DNA from: Kocuria sp.
GTDB lineage: Bacteria; Actinomycetota; Actinomycetes; Actinomycetales; Micrococcaceae
NCBI RefSeq assembly: GCF_030530945.1
Contig: NZ_JAUMTZ010000001.1
Coordinates: forward strand, 390,491-414,330
Direction of reading: 5' to 3'
DNA length: 23,840 bases
How positions within the stretch are numbered: the first letter of the stretch is position 1; every line of letters starts with the position of its first letter. Under the pieces are notes generated by a model. The model made no database searches and was not told the origin of the DNA. It worked only from the letters and a program-made list of their open reading frames with translations. The translations under genes were made by a program, and so were the position numbers. Below, piece after piece: positions 21,540-23,840 of this stretch.

Positions 21540-22804
21540 GCGAGTCCTTCCGGCATGAGGGTGGGGTCGGTCGGGGTGTCAGGGGTGCTGTGGCGGGCGG
21601 GATCGACCGCGGCGAGGAACTCTCCGTCCTGCGCGTGCTCCACCTGCGGGTCCAGGATCCCGGTCACGAGCTCCGCGGCCAGGCGGGAGGCCACGGGGGT
21701 CAGCAGGATCCCGTGGCGGAAGTGGCCCGTGCTCACCACGAGTCCGGCCACGGAGGTGCCACCCAGGTAGGGGAGGTCGTCCGGGGTGCCGGGACGGGCG
21801 CGGGCCATCATCTCCAGGACGTCGCAGTCGTCGATGGCGGGCACCACGGTGCGGGCGTCCCGCAGCAGCTGGTGTACGCCGCCGGCCAGCACGTTCTCCC
21901 GCCCGTCCTCACGGCTCGTGGCACCCAGCACCAGGGTGCGGTCCGCGCGCGGGACCATGTAGACCGGCCGCCCCAGAACCTGGGCACGCACCGTGCGGCT
22001 CAGCAGGTGCTCCTCGCCGGGTGCGAGCACGGAGTCCGGGACGCGCAGCCGCAGGATGTCCCCGAACACCGGGCGCAGCCGCAGCTCCAGGTCCGCGGGC
22101 AGTCCGCCCACGGTGTTCGCGGTGAGCCCGGAGGCCACCACCACGGCGTCCGCGGGCAGGCGCTCACCGCTGTCCAGGACCACGCCGGTGGCCGTGGGGG
22201 GCTCGGCGCGGGAGACCTGCACGGAGTCCACGCGGCTGGTCCACCACGTGACGGGGCCGGCGTCGGGCACGTCCCCCAGGGTGTCCAGGTGCGGGGCGCT
22301 CAGCGCCTCGACCATGGCGGCCGCGAGCATCCGCGGGTCCACCTGGCGGTCCGAGACGATGCGCACCGCTCCTCCCAGCCGCGGGGCCAGGGCGGGCTCC
22401 AGGGAGCGGGCCTCGCGGGTGGAGATCTCCTCGACGTCCATGCCGGAGGCGATCTGGTGGGAGGCGAGGTCGGAGAGGGACCGGGCGTCGGCGGCGTCGG
22501 CGGCGACCACCAGGGTCTCCTCGGTGCGGTAGCCCGTGGGCAGCCCGGTGGCGGCGGCCACGCGCTCTACGAAGCCGGGGTACTCGGCGGCCGAGGCGCG
22601 CATGAGGGGGTAGAGCCGTTCCTGGCCGTACTGGGTCTCGGCCACCGGCGCGAGCATTCCGGCGGCGGCGCGGGTGGCACCCCACGCGGGCCGGGGGTCC
22701 ACCACCGTGACCGCGGCGCCGCGGCGTCGCAGCTCGAGGGCTGTGGCAAGCCCGATCAGGCCCGCCCCCGCCACCACCACGTGGGCGGCTGCGCTCTCGG
22801 ACAT
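21536..22804 (-). CDS. thiO: Glycine oxidase ThiO
   Basis: ThiO is an FAD-dependent amine oxidase (DAO fold) that turns glycine into the iminoacetate used by ThiG. The 422-residue product begins with the dinucleotide-binding motif VVVAGAGLIGLATALELRRRG and an acidic end at VVDPRP. It continues with GATRAAAGMLAPVAE, VVVASGLTANTVGGLP, RPVFGDILRL, VYMVPRADRTLVLGAT and a C-terminal STGHFRHGILLTPVASRLAAELV. The ATG at 22804 has a strong purine-rich Shine-Dalgarno (GGAGGGAGGAAGG), which lies within the 3' end of the TPP riboswitch. It heads the thiO-thiS-thiG-thiF operon. Confidence 0.94.
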   Translation of the reverse strand: MSESAAAHVVVAGAGLIGLATALELRRRGAAVTVVDPRPAWGATRAAAGMLAPVAETQYGQERLYPLMRASAAEYPGFVERVAAATGLPTGYRTEETLVVAADAADARSLSDLASHQIASGMDVEEISTREARSLEPALAPRLGGAVRIVSDRQVDPRMLAAAMVEALSAPHLDTLGDVPDAGPVTWWTSRVDSVQVSRAEPPTATGVVLDSGERLPADAVVVASGLTANTVGGLPADLELRLRPVFGDILRLRVPDSVLAPGEEHLLSRTVRAQVLGRPVYMVPRADRTLVLGATSREDGRENVLAGGVHQLLRDARTVVPAIDDCDVLEMMARARPGTPDDLPYLGGTSVAGLVVSTGHFRHGILLTPVASRLAAELVTGILDPQVEHAQDGEFLAAVDPARHSTPDTPTDPTLMPEGLA

Positions 22805-22806
22805 CC

Positions 22807-22913
22807 TTCCTCCCTCCGGCGGCATGACCCGCATCAGGTGACCGGTCGGCGGCTCACGCCCTCTCAGCCCGCTGCGGTGGTCTGCGAGGACGAGGGCGGG
22901 CTCCCGTGGAACT
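22807..22913 (-). ncRNA. TPP riboswitch (THI element)
   Basis: Reading the minus strand, GGGAGCCC (22905-22898) is followed by a variable stem, then GGGCTGAGAG (CTGAGA at 22867-22862). The pyrophosphate-binding half follows: CACCTGATGCGGGTCATGCC (ACCTGAT at 22839-22833), then GCCGGAGGGA. These are the conserved CUGAGA, ACCUGAU and AUGCC...AGGGA signatures of thiamin-pyrophosphate riboswitches. P1 can form between UUCC (22913-22910) and GGAA (22810-22807). The 3' strand of P1 is the thiO Shine-Dalgarno, so TPP binding should hide the ribosome-binding site: translational repression without an extra expression platform. Confidence 0.93.
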
Positions 22914-22953
22914 CGTCGGTCGGCGCCGCTGGCGCGGCCCGGACGACGCCGCC

Positions 22954-22959
22954 AGTCTA
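22954..22959 (-). promoter_or_regulatory. Candidate -10 element of the thi operon
   Basis: TAGACT on the minus strand would start transcription near 22947, leaving ~35 nt before the riboswitch. No clear -35 is visible. Confidence 0.45.
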
Positions 22960-23033
22960 GTCCTCCTCGCCGCGCGCGTGCCGGGGGACCCGGGGAAGGG
23001 GGGCACCCCGTTCGCCGGGGCGGCCGTCCGTGC

Positions 23034-23039
23034 CACGAT
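23034..23039 (+). promoter_or_regulatory. Candidate -10 element of thiE
   Basis: CACGAT (TANNNT with one mismatch) is followed by GGGCCC and the ATG at 23046, the same arrangement and the same spacer sequence as the secreted-peptide gene. A leaderless start is likely, since no Shine-Dalgarno precedes the ATG. Confidence 0.4.
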
Positions 23040-23045
23040 GGGCCC

Positions 23046-23747
23046 ATGACACGCACAGACACGCAGGCACAGGTCCAGGAACCGGGACGGGGCGCGGGGG
23101 AGGTGGGCACCCGGCGCCGCGCCGCACTGCGGGACGCGCGACTCTACGTGTGCGTGACCGCCCGGCGGGAGCGGGGCGACCTGCGTGAGTTCCTGCACGC
23201 GGCCTACGACGGCGGGGTGGACATCGTCCAGCTGCGGGACAAGGCACTGGAGGCCGCCGCGGAGATCGAGGCCATCGAGGTCCTGGCCGAGGTGGCGCGC
23301 GAGCACGGGAAGCTGTTCGCGGTGAACGACCGTGCGGACGTGGCCCTGCTCACCGGTGCGGACGTCTTCCACGTGGGCCAGGGCGACCTCACCACGGCCC
23401 AGGCGCGCACGGTGCTCGGCCCGGACGTGCTGCTGGGCCGCTCGTGCCACTCCACCACGCAGGTGGACGCCGCGCTCGCGGACCCCGGCCTGGACTACTT
23501 CTGCACCGGACCCGTGTGGGAGACCCCCACCAAGCCGGGGCGCGCCGCCGTGGGCCTGGAACTGCCGCGCTACGCCGCCCAGCACGCGGGGGACACACCG
23601 TTCTTCGCGATCGGCGGGGTCGACGCCGCCCGCCTGCCCGCCGTGCTCGCCACCGGGGCCACCCGCATCGTGGTGGTGCGGGCGGTCACCGAGGCCGCGG
23701 ACGTGGCCGCCGCCGCACGCGCCCTGCGGGAGGGGCTGCCGGGCTGA
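23046..23747 (+). CDS. thiE: Thiamine-phosphate synthase
   Basis: ThiE joins the thiazole phosphate and the HMP pyrophosphate to thiamin phosphate in the cytoplasm. The 233-residue TIM-barrel protein has LYVCVTARR at the first strand, then GVDIVQLRDKALEAA, LFAVNDRADVALLTGADVFHVGQGDL (read in parts), LLGRSCHSTTQVDAAL, YFCTGPVWETPTKPGR and FFAIGGVDAARLPAVLATGATRIVVVRAV. The first ~30 residues are a hydrophilic extension. It is divergent from thiO and lies outside the riboswitch-controlled transcript. The last 93 bases of the window (23748-23840) show no gene. Confidence 0.94.
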   Translation: MTRTDTQAQVQEPGRGAGEVGTRRRAALRDARLYVCVTARRERGDLREFLHAAYDGGVDIVQLRDKALEAAAEIEAIEVLAEVAREHGKLFAVNDRADVALLTGADVFHVGQGDLTTAQARTVLGPDVLLGRSCHSTTQVDAALADPGLDYFCTGPVWETPTKPGRAAVGLELPRYAAQHAGDTPFFAIGGVDAARLPAVLATGATRIVVVRAVTEAADVAAAARALREGLPG

Positions 23748-23840
23748 GACCGGCGGCGCCGTTCAGGGGCGCGCAAGGGCCACGGTCCGGGGTCGAGATG
23801 TGGGGTGGAACGCGGGCGACCACGCGACGGCGGCTCCCCG

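Noticed and set aside
1..23840. CRISPR arrays, tRNA or rRNA genes, prophage
   Set aside because: No regularly spaced repeats, no cloverleaf-like segment with the conserved T-loop, and no phage or cas genes were seen.

Overview
The window is about 72-75% G+C by eye. It has many GTG starts, frequent 4-base ATGA/GTGA gene overlaps and start codons directly behind a -10 hexamer. This points to a high-GC actinobacterium. The gene content (DUF3073 next to purM, MoeZ-type ThiF-rhodanese, PF06089 asparaginase, SCP-like protein, LutABC) fits Micrococcaceae, possibly Kocuria; the genus is an inference. The window looks chromosomal: I see no tRNA, rRNA, insertion sequence, CRISPR or phage gene.

Layout. 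(1) 93-1985: a BCCT osmolyte transporter on the minus strand. (2) 2189-2389: a DUF3073 protein, facing purM across two strong hairpins. (3) 7179 down to 2643, minus: asparaginase, an SCP-like protein, a two-helix membrane protein, purF and purM. (4) 7250-9576, plus: purD and purC, divergent from the asparaginase gene. Regions 3 and 4 supply PurF, PurD, PurM and PurC of de novo purine synthesis. (5) 9653-12192: a two-component locus. A 68-residue secreted-peptide gene, a six-helix NarL-type histidine kinase and an alkyltransferase-like protein are chained by 4-base overlaps on the minus strand; a NarL/LuxR response regulator is divergent from the peptide gene. (6) 12193-12544: about 350 bp without a convincing gene. 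(7) 12545-18698: lactate utilisation, with a GntR/FadR regulator, lactate permease and lutABC, and a double TGGTCNGACCA operator in the divergent control region. (8) 18733-18780: a 48-nt palindrome between convergent operons. (9) 23747 down to 18892: thiamin thiazole genes thiO-thiS-thiG-thiF/rhodanese on the minus strand behind a TPP riboswitch, with thiE divergent and outside the riboswitch.

The most interesting locus is region 5. A short secreted peptide with a Cys-x6-Cys loop is encoded directly before, and overlapping, a multi-helix sensor kinase, with its response regulator divergent. The two promoters share overlapping -10 elements. This is the gene order expected of a peptide-sensing or peptide-autoinduction circuit, but I recognise no named family for the peptide and the function is inference.

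A second theme is leaderless translation. Six genes at the head of a transcription unit (membrane protein before purF, asparaginase, purD, peptide gene, response regulator, thiE) have a -10-like hexamer ending 6-7 nt before the start codon and no Shine-Dalgarno sequence. The DUF3073, GntR, lctP, lutA and thiO genes have clear or fair Shine-Dalgarno sequences.
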